A DNA stretch of 64,000 nt, taken from Spirodela intermedia (lineage: Eukaryota > Streptophyta > Magnoliopsida > Alismatales > Araceae). The position numbers and the translations under genes are program-made. The stretch is from contig LR746270.1 in assembly GCA_902729315.2 (NCBI GenBank), positions 7,501-71,500 of the forward strand, read 5' to 3'. The notes beneath the pieces were generated by a model. It was not told where the DNA came from and made no database searches. It saw only the letters and a program-made list of their open reading frames with translations. Shown here piece by piece: positions 34,514-47,850 of the stretch; the stretch's first letter is position 1; every line of letters starts with the position of its first letter.

Positions 34514-37500
34514 TCAGACATTATCTACACCATCCCCACGCGACGTTCCGCCCACTGAATCCGCAGCAGACAATTTTTCAGCAGCCAGCCTCTGCTCCAA
34601 TGCTCTTGCTCCTCGCTCTCTGGGTTATATGACACAAAAGGGAATGCTAATGAGCCTTCTGGCCATTCAGTGAAACAATAAAAGTGTGTGCGGTTGCATA
34701 GTTTCTCCAATTAAGTCTCAACATTTTCAAGATACTTTCTCTCTTCTTCGTTTACCCACAAATCCTTTCGTCTAAATGGAACACCGAATCGAGAAACAAA
34801 CTCCATTCTCCACCAGTGTATGACCAGGATTTTGATGGCCAATGAAACAATAAATGAGGTCATAAAAGTCCTAAAACATAATGTATAACCGTGTGTCCTT
34901 CTAAAGGGCAAAAAATTGGCATTTACAACAACGGACGAAAAAAATCCATGTGGACCTCTTATCATAAATATTTCAACAAACATATGGGCGCACTTTAGTC
35001 AGGTTGTGATAGATTAGTGAGGCATCAACATGACCCAACCTGTGTCTGTGTCACAGTCATCATCATTTATCATGGCACTCAGAACATTCCTAATTTCCAC
35101 TGTACGTCTTGTTCAATTCAGAACCAAGTATTAATGCATAACGAAATAAATTAAAACCTTATACAAAATGGAAGATAACAACTATACCTCCTCCTCGACG
35201 CCTCAATGGGATCAGAACCAGGCAGAGGGGACCCTCCTTCTCGAGAACCTTTATCCTGATCAGAAATTTCAATTCTTCCGCACAGAAGCCTATGAAAAAC
35301 TGATGCAATGGGACCCACGATTGGCCTGAAAATTACAAAGCAATAAAAATCCATAAGAAAATGGCGAATGTCGAACAAACTAAAGCAAATAAAAAAGACA
35401 TACAAAAATATACCGCAAAAATTCTGGGAAGAAGGCAGAGAAGGCAAAATCATCACTTGGATCCCCCCTTAGATTTGTTTCTGGCTTCTTCTGGAGGTAT
35501 CGCAGATAAATCCAGCTTGTATAGATCCCAAATATTAGAGTCGGAAGGTAGGACAAAGCCTCCTCAGTAAACAAGCTTACAGCGATTGACAACAGTACAA
35601 GTAGAGAGGGCAGCCACTGTAAAAGTAGAAGAAAACAGAACCGCAGCACCATGAGTTAATTAAAACATCCACTCAACAGCTAATTGTTTTCGCAATACCT
35701 TAGCATTGATCCTTAAGACAGAAATCAAACCAACTTCCTGGTCTGGCATGATTTGCTTAATGCCAACAAGAAACCCCGAAACAACTCCATGGAAACCAGA
35801 AACTTGCACATACCTGAGAAGGGCAACGGATAAAATAAAGGATATACAGAACTAATTAAAAAGGATACGAGGTTGCCAACTGACTCAACTCCACATTGAA
35901 GAATGGATAAAGAGGCAAGTTTCCAAGAGGAGCAAAGAGATCATTATATGTAAGCGAATGAGAAGCTCTTGCAACTAAAGCTTTAAAATAAACAACTCTG
36001 GGTTATGAAACTCACAGGTAACTTTCTTGTCTTGTTATGTAGTAAAGTGCAATCGCAGTAACAAACACACAGACTGAAGTCAGGAAGTTAACTACCAAAA
36101 TGAATTTCATAAACTCCTTTGGTCCCCATATAGGTTCCAGAAGCTTCCCAATGAATAGGAGCCCAAGTGTGCTGATTATTACCTGGAAAAATATTTGCAC
36201 AATGCAGTTATGCTTAGCAATGGTACATATAGAATTAAGATAAATAAACGTTATGGTTTCAGGCCACATAAAAAGATGGGCGTTCCAACATCAAATTCCA
36301 AAAAAACTTAAAATGCACAATAGCTAGGTAGAATCAATCACAGGAATGTGATCAGTATACAAAATCGCTAACCAGTTACAAGTTCTCGATCAGGATTGCA
36401 TCAACCATGGCAGACTGTGAAAGTGTAAGCTCGCAAATATTCTTAATGAAAAAGAGCAAGACTTCAACAGAACCTTAAAGCCAAATTTATTTTAAAAATG
36501 ACATTAATTTCACCTCAGAAGCTAAAAAGACCGGACAGACTCTCATTTTTTAAGAAAACAACAGCAAGGATGAGAATTTATTTCTTGAATATTATTTCTT
36601 CTACCACATCTGAACCCAATATCCAGTTGTCTCCATCTCTGGGAAGGAAAGTGGGCAGCACCAGTCAGACACGGTCGGACCTGGAATAGGTTGAGTGGTA
36701 CCAATTTATCTCGCTCCCTTATAACTGCCACTTCTATCATCTTCTCTTTCCTCCACACGCACTTGCTGCATTTCCACTCCCTTCTTCCCCTGGGCCAGAT
36801 CAGCCATATACTGACACGAATGATTCGGATCACCCTCTTAAAATTAAATTGACGACACCCAATTACCAACCGAAACCAATGATCCAGTCAGAACTACCAC
36901 AGAAAGTGCCGTGAGAAAAAAATCATCGTAAAAAAATAAGAAATACATACTCTCAGGACTACGGCATCAGTTTTCCACTCCTTATGTTTCACATTCTCTT
37001 AAGAAGCTCTAAAAATATCAGTAAAAGTGGGCAGGCTCAATACATTAATTTGTCCTACAGCTGAGGCAAATTTTATCTCCACAATCACCTCCACTGCCAA
37101 AGATCTCTCTACAGATGCCTCCTTGTTTCTGCAACTCAAGAGGTACAAACCATAGCGCGCATAAGAATCCTCCCAACTTCTTCAGAGTCAAATCGAAAGT
37201 TGAATTGTTTCCCAAATTTCCATCATTTCTCTTACATCATTTCCTTAGGTGAAGTGCCCCCCATGCTTAACTGACGTAGGACTGTGGCTATTAAATCTAT
37301 TTTAGCTCTAAGATGTTCTCCATTTATTTACAATGTGGACGAAATAAAACACCTGACTGAGTTTCTTTTGCAAGAAACGCCAAACATTTCAAAGAATGCG
37401 TCGAAGGAAATAAAGTACACTAAAAATTATGTCAAGTTGAAGGGCAAGTAACAGAAGTGAACATTAAGAAAAAACACTAAAATTGAATCCTTTATAGAAT

Positions 37501-39121
37501 CAAAAGACGTAGGATTAGGGCAAAGCATGCATAGCATTAGACGAAGAGAATAACTTTAAATAATAGAAAAATATTCAGATAAATTGAGATACTTAAAAAA
37601 TACGCACTGCTGATAACATGTAAAATACGCACCCTTGGCAGTGATTGCTCAATATAACCGGCCGTTATAAGGTTCCATACAAAAGGGATAGTCCTAAAAA
37701 ATGAAATCAGGAAAATAAACTATTAATCGGCCACATTCTGAAGCAGATTCATGCATACATAAAGATTAATGTCGATTCTTGAAATATTAGTGTAAGCAGA
37801 TGGAGAAAATGCAATAGATGTCGTAAATGCAAAATAGAAAGGCTCGTAGGATACCAACCAACAGGTACAAAGCTACTTACGGTGGGAGGAAGATCCAGAG
37901 TCAACATCTGGTTAAAAAACTATGCCGACATAGCACCAGGGGCAAATGACAGCCAAAACGATAAAAGGCCATAAAAAGTAGAAAAATACAGTAAAAGCCA
38001 GAATTCATCTAATGCAAAAGCTCCATGGTTACGCAAATTGGAGATTTCCATGTTGACTCAAGCCAAGGAGTCTAAAAAATTGGCAGAGAAAACACATCAT
38101 TGTCCTCATTAGCTTCGATTTTTTAAAAATACCCGGACACATGTGAGCCACATTTAAGTTCATTATGAAGCGTACCTTGCAGGAATAAGGGTGAGATAGG
38201 CGACTGCTGTAGGGAAAATCTGAACTAGAGCATATCCACCAGCAAGTACCAGAGCAAGACCCTTGCATAGACGGGTAAATCCAGAAAAGAAGTTGGGTCC
38301 CTACAATTAAAAAATCATAATTGCTTCAGGTAACCCAGACAGACTATATATCATTGTCGCAGAAAATAACATAGTTTCGACGACAAAACTTTCTTCTTCT
38401 TGCATAACCGGCAGGGCGGCAAGTCTAATGAGAGAGAACATCGAAAAATGGCAAATATAGAATAGAGTAAGGCACAGGGAGATGTTATGCACGATGCCTT
38501 CGATGCGCAACGCAATTGAAACATTATTATGGACCTTGGGGGATAATATGGAGACAGTATAGATATGGCCAAGAATTAAACCTGATAAGTAATTGTAGCC
38601 GAAGTTGAACCAACAAGAGCCAGAATCCTCGTAAATATTTGCTAATTTTGAAACAGTAAAGCTTTAAGAGATGTTGAAAGAAATCTCTGAGACGGAAAAC
38701 GGACAAAGATTAAGCACCAAGAAAAAAGAAAAATGGGACTCCGGAGTCAATTGCCAACGTAACGGCCCTGCTATCTTGTCATACTCCAGGATTAGCACCC
38801 CCACACTCATGACAATATTCTGGAGGCGGGATCGCCTTATCACAAAATATTCCCAATGTCCAACCGGGGGAGTTTGGGAAATAGAAACTTTGACCTCACA
38901 GAGAAGCCAGTTCGAAAATGCCCCAGGAATGGTAGCTGATAGTGAAGGAATGATGTGATCTGATTCATCTTCCAACTCTCGAAGTCCAAGAAGTTGTCCT
39001 CACCGACAAATATTGGCAGCGGCCCCTTTCCCGATCTCCGATCCGGTGCAGGAAGAAAGAGGGAGAGGCGGATCTGATGCAGGATGACAACAGGGAGAGC
39101 TTGTTCGTGAGATCTTACCAT
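34514..39121 (-). CDS. RBL19: Rhomboid-like/TMEM115 family membrane protein (RBL19-like)
   Basis: A multi-pass Golgi or ER membrane protein of the TMEM115/DUF1751 family, related to rhomboids but lacking the catalytic Ser motif. Exons: 39121-39119 (only the ATG), 38300-38176, 37693-37633, 36182-36016, 35813-35699, 35616-35414, 35325-35188, 34619-34514. They total 918 bases, 305 aa, all phases consistent. Recognisable blocks are FFSGFTRLCKGLALVLAGGY (residues 4-23), WNLITAGYIEQ, LLEPIWGPKEFMKF, GFHGVVSGFLVGIKQIMPDQ, YLPTLIFGIYTSWIYLRYLQ, RGDPSDDFAFSAFFPE and the C-terminal LPGSDPIEASRRRERGARAL. Five or so hydrophobic segments precede a soluble C-terminal tail. No upstream in-frame ATG exists, so translation should start at the last codon of exon 1. 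The family is implicated in Golgi-to-ER transport in animals; the plant role is inferred. Confidence 0.94.
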
Positions 39122-39212
39122 CGAAGAAGACGCAGATGACGAGGTAACCACGGTTCCACCAGGCCAAAAGCTACTCGCGTCCTCCCAACGGCTTCTTCCC
39201 GCTTCACTGCCT

Positions 39213-39247
39213 ACTCTCTCTCTCTCGCTCTCTCTCTCTCTGTTTCT
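39213..39247 (-). repeat. GA/CT microsatellite in the RBL19-like leader
   Basis: Nearly pure CT on plus; GA in the sense of the minus-strand gene. Confidence 0.9.
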
Positions 39248-39547
39248 CTCGCGGGAGTCGCCGCGGCGAGATGACACGTCACTCTTGCTCTTGGCCCACT
39301 AATTTCAACCTCGCGAGGAGATCTGACGGCAGAAGAACACAAAATGGGCCAGTTCAAGTAGAGCCGAGGGCAGGCGTAATGGGCCGGTCTCAGCTGCAGC
39401 GGTACCTGGAAACATCGTCAGTAGGCCCAGAAAAGAACGGAGAAATTGCGTTATCAGCCCAACGATTAAGAGGTATGCCACGGGGTGGTCAATCAGACCT
39501 TCTCTCCCTCGCGGAATCGCTCGTTTCCTCAAATGGGGACACGCGTA

Positions 39548-39548
<1 letters not shown>

Positions 39549-39587
<39 letters not shown>

Positions 39588-39595
39588 CCCCCCCC
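39549..39595 (+). repeat. CT microsatellite ending in a C run
   Basis: About 18 CT units followed by about ten C. Confidence 0.92.
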
Positions 39596-40072
39596 AACCT
39601 CTTTCAGTGTGCAACATTTGTGGGCGGGAGCACCCTCATATGGTTGCCGTCGAATGTCCCCCAGATTTGCAGTACATGTGGAGTTCCATTTAGCGAATAT
39701 ACACATATACGTACACATAAACAGAGAGAGAAAGAGAGAGGGAAGGACGTGCAGAAACCAGCGAAGGAGACGGGATAATGCGATCAATATCATCCGTTCA
39801 GATTTCGAAGCCCACTAGCACGGCTAGGGAGAAGATTGGCAGCAGTAGCAGTAGCATATTAGTGGTAGTAGTAACAAGGGTAGCTGCAAGTGGTACGAGC
39901 ACCACACAGCTCTCCGGTCCAAACCCACATTCGTCACACTCTCGTCCCTGCGCAAGCAATGCCACTAGCCGGTGTGGGCAGCCAGAGACGAGCCGCAAGA
40001 TCCGTCATCGCCAAGTCAGAGTGGGAGTGACTCCAAAATACGTCATGGGTCTGTCGCACGCCGCTTCGGAAT

Positions 40073-43000
40073 TCACTGGTCCCACTCCAAGTCCGGGCTG
40101 AGCTGCCGCGTCGCCGCCTTCCGACCCTCGCCCCCGATCTGGGCAGGCTGTGACGCTCCCGTTACGAGGCGGTCCCAGCCCATAATATAAGGCAAGATGA
40201 ACTGCAAAAGAACACGAGTCAGGCCGATGGTTATTTATCCACGGTGTGCCCCTTCCGTCTTCACTTTCCGACCAATTCGTTAATCTCCCGCTGCAGTTGA
40301 CTGATAATGCAGCCTTTGGCAACTAGGCAACGGTTGACTAATACGCAATGGAAATGAGAGGTCGACTGACTAGATACCGGAAACCAGATCCCCTCAGAAT
40401 GATGGATTCGTGAACAGACGGCACTGCGTTGTCCTTCGAAGGGACCTCTCTGTGGAAAAACGGATAACAACCCCCGTACGAATATACAACAAGCTAGTTC
40501 TAGCGATCAATTAAAATAACATCTAATCTTCTTCCCCCAAGTAAAATAACACTTACGCTAAACGATGTCCGCAGCACAGAGAACTCAGCCTTCGTGATCG
40601 GCAGGGTAAAGCGTTCTACAGACTTCTGAGCGGTACGAGAAACATCTGCACCAAGATTTTAACGGGAACGCAGCTGAGAAAACTTGCAGAGAAACAAGTC
40701 ATGACGAAGCGTTATTCTCCCGTACGCTTTGCACTTGATATGGTGTAATAAAATGAACGGGCAAGTGTAGCGGTGAACATGCATGTAGAACACACGATTC
40801 AAAAGCACTCTAGAATATCGAGCATTGGTTCCAACACGTAGAGGCCCCCCTCGGTCTTAACGCACCTTTAATAAACCACTCTGCATTTGTCTCGTTCTAG
40901 TCCCAACCTCTCACTTGTATAAAGAATAAAACCCGCCATTTTAATCCACGCATGTGCGTCCCACAACCTCTCTCCTTTTGGGGTCTGTTCAGATCACATC
41001 CACTAATGTTGTTCATCTTCAAAGGTCTGGCCCACGAAGAAGGTCGGTGCACCGAGAGTCGTTAGTCCTCTCCAGCTATTCGGCATACTAATTCGCAAAC
41101 CATCCATAATTAGCCACACTATACAATGTGGGACATGCCGCCTTTTAAAAAGTCCATTGCAGCACCACTTCATCGATCGTTGCACTTTTTATCCGTCTGT
41201 TTCTTTCCCCCACTTCTCTGCAGTACATTTGTGAATACCTCTCCACACAATCTATGGCAATGGAACCAATCTCCAGAACATTTGCACCTGTGGATCCTCC
41301 CAGGAATTGGTTATCGACCCACAGCATACCCTTTTTGTGAGGTATTTGATTGCCAAAAGTAAATTTCTCAGAATGCAGTCACGCATTACAGAGGTGATTA
41401 AAATACAATGGACAGCGTGTAGACTAAACTCTCTCTGCATAAAAAGGAAATGATCACACCGAAATGTGGGCGCGTAAGCACTGATGGCGATGCTTTGAAA
41501 ATACTTTCAAAGTAAAGAAAAAGAATTTAAAATGTAATAGACGACTTTCAGATATAGGGATGCTTACTCAAAGTGAAGAAATAACCACCATCATTGGATG
41601 TGGGGCTTACAGTGAGTGACTTTTTTACTTCGCCTTCTTGACTGTACTTATTTCAGACATTTGTCAGCACAATGATTTTCCAATCATTTTAATGTAACAA
41701 CAAAACAGGTGCTACAAGAAGGCTGACAAATGCTACTAAATGTCATAAACACCTTTGGCGTATCGTGTGAAAGAAGTTAACAAACCTTGATTTCATGGAA
41801 GGATCGTGGAAAAATTCACAAGATTCTTCAGGACCTAAGCTAATCAAGCATCCGACTTCTGTAGGTGATAAAGCAAAGAGCTAAAAAAATGACAGGTGAG
41901 TCGGAAGTCAGCAAATGAAACATAAAACAAAAAACGTCAAATAATAAAAGGTGAAAACATCATTACAGTTGTGATATCACCTAGTAAAACAAAAAATATC
42001 TATGTTTAATAAGCCATTTCTACATGGCAAGCGTCGAAGTCAAAGCGGAACTCTGTATTTGAGACTCACCTGTCTTTTTTCAGGGTCATACTTCCGTGTA
42101 CCAACAGCAGGCATGAACTTTAACATGATTGAACCTTTTTTTTTAATGACGGAATTCCCCGACTATTCAAGAGAAGAAGCATGCATCAGATGATATACGG
42201 ACAATAAAACACATGCACTACAGGGAATTAGCAATCAGTGAAGCAAACACATACATCCATCATGCTAAACCTTGGTAGCACGGGGGACACAATGAGCGCA
42301 GCTTTACCCTTGAAAATAGAAAAATCAGCGAATGTCCTGCTGATGGAAGTATCTATGGGCACAAGAGTCAGTCCAGCTGGCTAAATAGTATCACACGATA
42401 GCCAACAATAAGGCGAAATTGCGAACTAGACTGTACCTTCATCACCAGGATTGTGCCTAGAAGTTGAAAACCCATTCCGAAACCTAAACCAAGAAAGCTG
42501 TGATGTTCCCTCTAATGAAACTGTCCCAGGCACTGAGTGCCTGCTGAGCCTGTTGATCAGTTAGTAGCTTTCAGAGATACAGATCAAAACTTCATGCAGA
42601 AAGCAAGGAATGAACTATCACCAAAATCCTACGAGGATTACATTCGATAGGCACTATATGGAAAGAGGCATTTGACACAGCCAAAGAAACGAGTTGGCAC
42701 AATATAATTCAGAATCTTAATCCAAAAGACTTTCGATGCAACTTTCACTAGCACTTGGTAAAACTGCAGAAAAAAAAAATAATCTGGCAGTCGAACATAG
42801 TTCAGCTCATTAAAACGTACAGCTCTTTTAAATAGAAAATCAGCCGCCCTGTTTTCAAGGGTTTAACCTAAACAAAACAACCGCCTCAAAGGCCTTGCCT
42901 GTTTTCCTTTGAGTCAAAATTAATAGTTCGAGTGTGACAATCAGATAATGGATCTATCTTGTCTGGAAGAAAGTTTATCTCCGAAGAGAATAGGAGGCAG

Positions 43001-43099
43001 ATAAAGATTAAGAGAGAGATTTACATATATGAAGATAAAAAGGTATAACACATGCAGAGTTTCTCACCGAGATAGAAAGTTACAGGAAGACTTGATCAT
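40073..43099 (-). CDS. WHY2: WHIRLY single-stranded DNA-binding protein, WHY2 type (organellar)
   Basis: WHIRLY proteins form tetramers that bind single-stranded DNA, protect organelle genomes from error-prone repair, and in some cases act in nuclear transcription. Eight small exons: 43099-43068, 42543-42437, 42352-42255, 42162-42070, 41880-41786, 41641-41568, 40645-40557, 40201-40073. They total 717 bases, 238 aa, and all GT-AG phases agree. The Lys-Gly-Lys-Ala-Ala-Leu DNA-binding motif (KGKAAL) is at residues about 66-71. [43 protein letters not shown] and [14 protein letters not shown] follow, then [11 protein letters not shown] and the end LEWDQ. The N-terminus is Arg/Ser-rich with few acidic residues and an FSTSR motif, suiting a mitochondrial transit peptide. 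FALSPTEVG and DPSMKS favour WHY2 over WHY1/3. No single exon is long, so simple ORF scans miss this gene. Confidence 0.94.
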
Positions 43100-43650
43100 C
43101 TTTTCAGCTGAAACTGGTGGATGCACTGGTAAGAAAGAGAAGCAGCAATACCCAAGCTTAACCCTGGAATGCAAGTCGTGACGAGAACCTTGATGTATCG
43201 ATGTGGGGGAACTGAGAAGAAAAATGCCAATGATTTGTCAGGAAGATATCCAGGCTGCTAGGCGAGCGCCGCCTGTCTTGGCGTCGACTGTGAGCTGCTC
43301 CCTGGGCATCGCCCGCTTGATTCGCTGGCACGGCGGAGACTAGGGATTCTATTTTTAGGGTCACGCGAGCCGAGTGGCTTCTCACTTTTCCCCCCGCCTA
43401 CTCCAGCTTCGGAGCATCCTCTCTCTCTCTCTCTCTGTTGTTCTGTAACCCGAGAATGGTCGTGGCATCACTTGGCGCTTTTCCCATCAATTTCAATTTG
43501 GCGTCGGAACAGGCGAGTAGAGTTCGAGCCGAGATGACGGCAAGGCGTTAATGGGCCGATCCAAGCGGGAATGCCGACAGGGCAGAAAACGGGCCGGGCA
43601 CATAAATTATGCGTAAGATGAAATGGGCTGCAGCCCAGATATGGCCATTT

Positions 43651-43690
43651 TGTGTGTGTGTGCGTGTGAGTGAAAGAGAGAGAGAGAGAA
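43651..43690 (+). repeat. Compound (TG)n(GA)n microsatellite
   Basis: About nine TG units with one interruption, then about nine GA units. Confidence 0.88.
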
Positions 43691-45689
43691 GCATACTACT
43701 ATTAAAATATGTTTTAAAATTCCTCTTTTTCATTTCTGTCTCCTTTTCACTATTGCCCGCATCACTGCACCGGCTAGAGAACCATTTTCTCAGCCTAGCT
43801 TTTCATCCAAAGTAGCTAAATTGACCTTGAGACGCCATACATAGAGTAATGCTTATTGCTTTACTCTCTAACCAACCTATTCCTTAACTTGGGATAACCA
43901 TTTTTGCATCAAGCTCTCAAACCCATCGTCAACCAAATGATTCACGTCCATTAACCTTCAAGCCCTTTCTCCCCATCGTCAGCAGAGCAGCCCATTCCTG
44001 CCTCGTCCCCACTGTCTTGGCTAAAGAGGAGAGACAAAAGTGGGGAGCCATCCTCCTTTTCTTTGGGGCCCATGGACTCTCTTTTCTGCTCGGCGCCATT
44101 CTCTGCAAAAAAGAATTCTGACGACCAGCAGTAACATGGTGGGGCTCTTCAAATCATTTGCCACCTACAATACTTTGACGTCAAAGAAATGAGAAATATG
44201 TCCCCCAATCAGTACCACACTTACCGCCTATACAAAAAACCTCCTAGTACCCTTCTTGCGTGTGATGGTATGAAGAACCATGTCCCGATTGAAAGTAGAT
44301 CATGCCTGGATAATCAAATCTTTCATGGTTAAATACCAGAATGGCATGCATATTATGGGGTTGACAAAAGAGAGGGTCTACAGATTCTCTTGTTTCGTCC
44401 CAAGCTCCTTGTGTGTGAAAAACATATCTACAGTCAAATCCATTAAATCTCATTAATCGTTCAAGTGATGAGCGACATGATATCTATATCAAGAATTTCG
44501 TCCAATTCTCGAAAAATTTTCAATCCACTACATAGTAGTTTTGGCTGCCAAGATTTATGACAAGTATCCATGCTTACAAAATATTGCATTTGGTAAAACT
44601 TATTAAGAGCAAAAGCCCAATATAGATCAAATAGAAAACTGTAAATCAAAGTTCAACACCCCCTTAAAGGGAGGAGAGTTGACACCAATAAATCATGATA
44701 AATAGTGAAAGGGAGAAGAGCTTACACAAAAGATCACTAAAGGTACCGAAATATAAGATCCCCATGTACAACAAGTTATACAGCCTGAAGTAGTGCCAAA
44801 ATATGTTGACCGTCAAATACTTTTTATCTAATACAAGGAAAAAAAACACCCCGGGAATAGGACCCTGAAGACTTTATAGTCCTCAAGCTTTCTCCTAAGC
44901 CTAACAAATTTACCCTCAAGTTTTATATCATAACAAACAAGCATCACGTTCCCTCAAATTCAAATTTCAGGTTTATCTCAGAACCTTTGTTGTATGTATT
45001 TAAATAGATATATATATATATAGGCTTTCTAAATAACTTGTCCTTGCATTTAAATGCGTTATTATCAATTATTTTCAAAAAAACTGTATATGAAGGAAAA
45101 TGCTAAATTTCGTTGTAGACATTTGATACACGCCATTGAAAAGACAATTCACACTAAGGGTAGTATAATAAGGTGCACTCACACAATGGAGTAAGTGAGC
45201 ATTGGCCAAACTTCTGTGGGTAGTTGATGCACTCGTGTAATACTTTTAACTACTTTAGTACCCACAACTTTCCAGACCTATCTACAACCATTTTTTTTTT
45301 TTGGCTCAACTCCTGGTACAACTCTCACAGTGGCTTTTTGACACAATCTTGATCAATTCATTGCATGATATATATCTTCCAAGTTAGACATGTATTGGTT
45401 CATGGACGATAATAACTATAAATCAGAATTAAAGGATAAGTCTACAAATTTTAGGGAGAGTCCTTCTCTCAATAAACTCCCAATCAAGACCCAATTGGAT
45501 TCTCTCATAAACATCCAAAATGGTTTATTTCAACAGAGGTGGAACCATAAGAAGAGCATCCCAGCGCTGCTATTTTAAAATCCAGCATCCAACGCCAAAC
45601 TCCGAAAATGAGTTTCGTCTCTTATGCATATCATATCATCACACGGTTTTGGTGTCATGAGATGAAAGTTCCAGCCTTGCATAGTGAAA

Positions 45690-45900
45690 ACGGATGCAGA
45701 CGCAAGAGATCGAGAGATTAAATGGAAGCACACACCGAATTTACATGGTTCATAGAATCTTCCTACGTCCACCATGCCACGAACCCTTGTTCTTCCTTTG
45801 GAGAGAGAGTCGTTTCACACTCTTTACAAGAGACATCGGTCCGCCCATTTATATCATAGGGTTAAGGCAACCATATAGGAACAAATTTAAGTAATATTCT
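45690..45900. mobile_element. Possible Copia LTR fragment
   Basis: A segment resembles the conserved 'TTTACGTGG...CCTACGTCCAC' stretch often found in plant Copia LTR elements. No ends or coding part found, so it is a low-confidence relic. Confidence 0.3.
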
Positions 45901-46689
45901 TAATATAGAACTTTATCATTCTCCACATGCCTCCAACATTGAGTTAATTATATTTTATTATGTTGTTGGCCCATGTACTCCATCATGACCATGATCGTCA
46001 TTAGCATCATCATCATGGAGATCTCTTCATGGTTGGGATGCTTGAAGCGCCGACCTAGAATTTCATTCTATCTTTTTTTGTTCTCATGTCTCTCTTTGAC
46101 CATGTTGAATGAATATCGCACTCTCTACTTTTCCTGTTCTTTTTTGATTTTTTTTGAGACGCCTGGGAGGGGTCAGAGTGGTCGAAGTCTTCCGGCTGCC
46201 ATTATGAGTTGTTGTCGTCAGTTCTAAGGAGAAAAATCAGAGTCGATGGATGGTCTTTAATCGGATTCCTTTGAATGGCTCTAGCACCTGGGGGCGATTC
46301 TTGATCACTCTCAATCCCCTGACCGGCTCTCAGTTCTCGGGCGAGCTCCTACACTGGGCAGGGCGCTACTTGATGAAGAAAACGAACTTTGGGAAAGTAG
46401 TTCCGGTAGCACTGCTGGTCAGAGCAAAGAACTGAGAATCCGATTTCAGTTCTAACTCAGCCGAGAGCGAGCCGGGTATTCAAATGAGAGTGAATAGAGG
46501 CAGATTTAAAAAACGCGGGGGTTCTCGCGTCCCCTCTTCAAAACTACAGAGCGCCTCGCGCACTCTGGCTTTTTAGGCTCCGTTTGCAGGGCGAGACACG
46601 GAGTAGCGGGTGCTCTCCGTGGGAAATATTCACGTATCGATCTATCCCTCTATATACGTATATCTATGTGCGTATCTATCTATATCTAT

Positions 46690-46712
46690 AGAGAGAGAGA
46701 GAGAGAGAGAGG
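46690..46712 (+). repeat. GA microsatellite
   Basis: Pure GA run of about 11 units upstream of the LUL gene. Confidence 0.92.
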
Positions 46713-47823
46713 GTGGCATGTGGGTGACTTTGGGCTATCCAGGTGGATGGAAGTACGAAATCGGCTCGCGAGGGCAAGTCCTTTCCATCGTGGATTTGGT
46801 TGCGATATTGACCGGGGTTTGGAGGGAGAGGGCGGACTTGGAATTCGGAATAGGAGGGAGGGGCCCAAAACGGAGCGCGCGTCGAAAAGGTGGAAGAGTA
46901 GACAGAGCAAGCGGGAGGCGTGTTTTTTTCTCGAGGGTCGGGTCGGGTCGGGTCTCACAGCCTTTTGGGGAGAGGGACACGCACCACGCGTGCATGCCGA
47001 CGCCAGTGGTCGGATGGATGGCTTCCGTCCCTTAACTTCCGAGTCGCGACGTTCGGTCGAGAAACAGGATTGAAATCGGAGCGGGAAGTAATTTCGACGA
47101 ACGGCGGCGGCCACCGTCTCCCAGATGGCATGTTTGTTGTTCGCGGCCGGCTGGACGGATCATTCATTGCCCACAGGAGACGAAAGCCAGGAAAGGTGAC
47201 GCCGGTGGCAAGAGGAGAGGGTGGGAGAGTGACGGCTGGAATGGATTCCCGGGTGGGGGCAGCTCGACTTGGCACCCATCATCATACCTCTCTCTCTCTC
47301 ACTTTATTCAGGGGAGGAAAATAAATACAGGATGCTGATGCCGACCCAGGAGGTTAAAGCAGCTCTGCCACCACCTCTCTCCCCTCACCTTTCTCTCCCT
47401 CTCTCGCTGTGTCGTCATCCTCTGGCTACGAAGCCTTCCCTTCCTCTAGCCGTGCCGGGGGAGTACGGGTTTCTTCTCTTCCGTGCCATCTTCGCGTTTC
47501 CTCTTTGCGTTATGTGCCGCCGAGGTGTCTCCTTCTCCTCCACGTCCCCCCCCCTCCCTCCCCACATCTTCCGGATCGAGAGCAAACCTGCGCACAACCC
47601 CCCCACCCCCCCCTCTCCACCGGCTACCCATCTCTCTCTCTTTCGCTGGCTCGCTCTCTCCTCTGTAGACGAGAAGCGTCACCACCTTGGGTAAAGGAGC
47701 TCTTTTTCCTTCATCTCGTAAATTCGATTCTGGCGCCACCCCCTCTCTTCCTAGTTCTAACGCATTTCCGAGTTCCACTTACCCCACGCGGTCGGCCACC
47801 TCCCGGGTTCTTTCCGAGGGTGA

Positions 47824-47850
47824 GAGCGGAGAGAGAGAGAGAGAGAGGAG
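47824..47850 (+). promoter_or_regulatory. GA tract in the LUL 5' leader
   Basis: A GA run about 40 bases before the ATG at 47891, in sense orientation. Plant BPC/GAGA-binding proteins recognise such tracts; function here is inferred. Confidence 0.5.

Larger units (their letters stand above)
39122..40072. promoter_or_regulatory. RBL19-like 5' leader/promoter and WHIRLY 3' flank
   Basis: Holds a CT tract at 39213-39247 (GA on the sense strand of the RBL19-like gene, about 90 bases before its ATG) and a longer CT-then-C tract at 39549-39595. No gene seen. Confidence 0.6.

Noticed and set aside
38840-39277. Long N-terminal extension (Arg/Glu/Ser-rich) of the RBL19-like protein
   Set aside because: The frame opens with GTG, has no ATG until 39121, and encodes the CT microsatellite; it is leader sequence.
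40261-40470. Last WHIRLY exon candidate after an acceptor-like CAG
   Set aside because: The encoded sequence does not resemble the WHIRLY end, while 40201-40073 gives [11 protein letters not shown] and LEWDQ in the correct phase.
46610-47324. Several overlapping frames of 130-140 codons upstream of LUL
   Set aside because: They encode microsatellite and GC-rich leader sequence on both strands with no domain; chance frames in GC-rich DNA.
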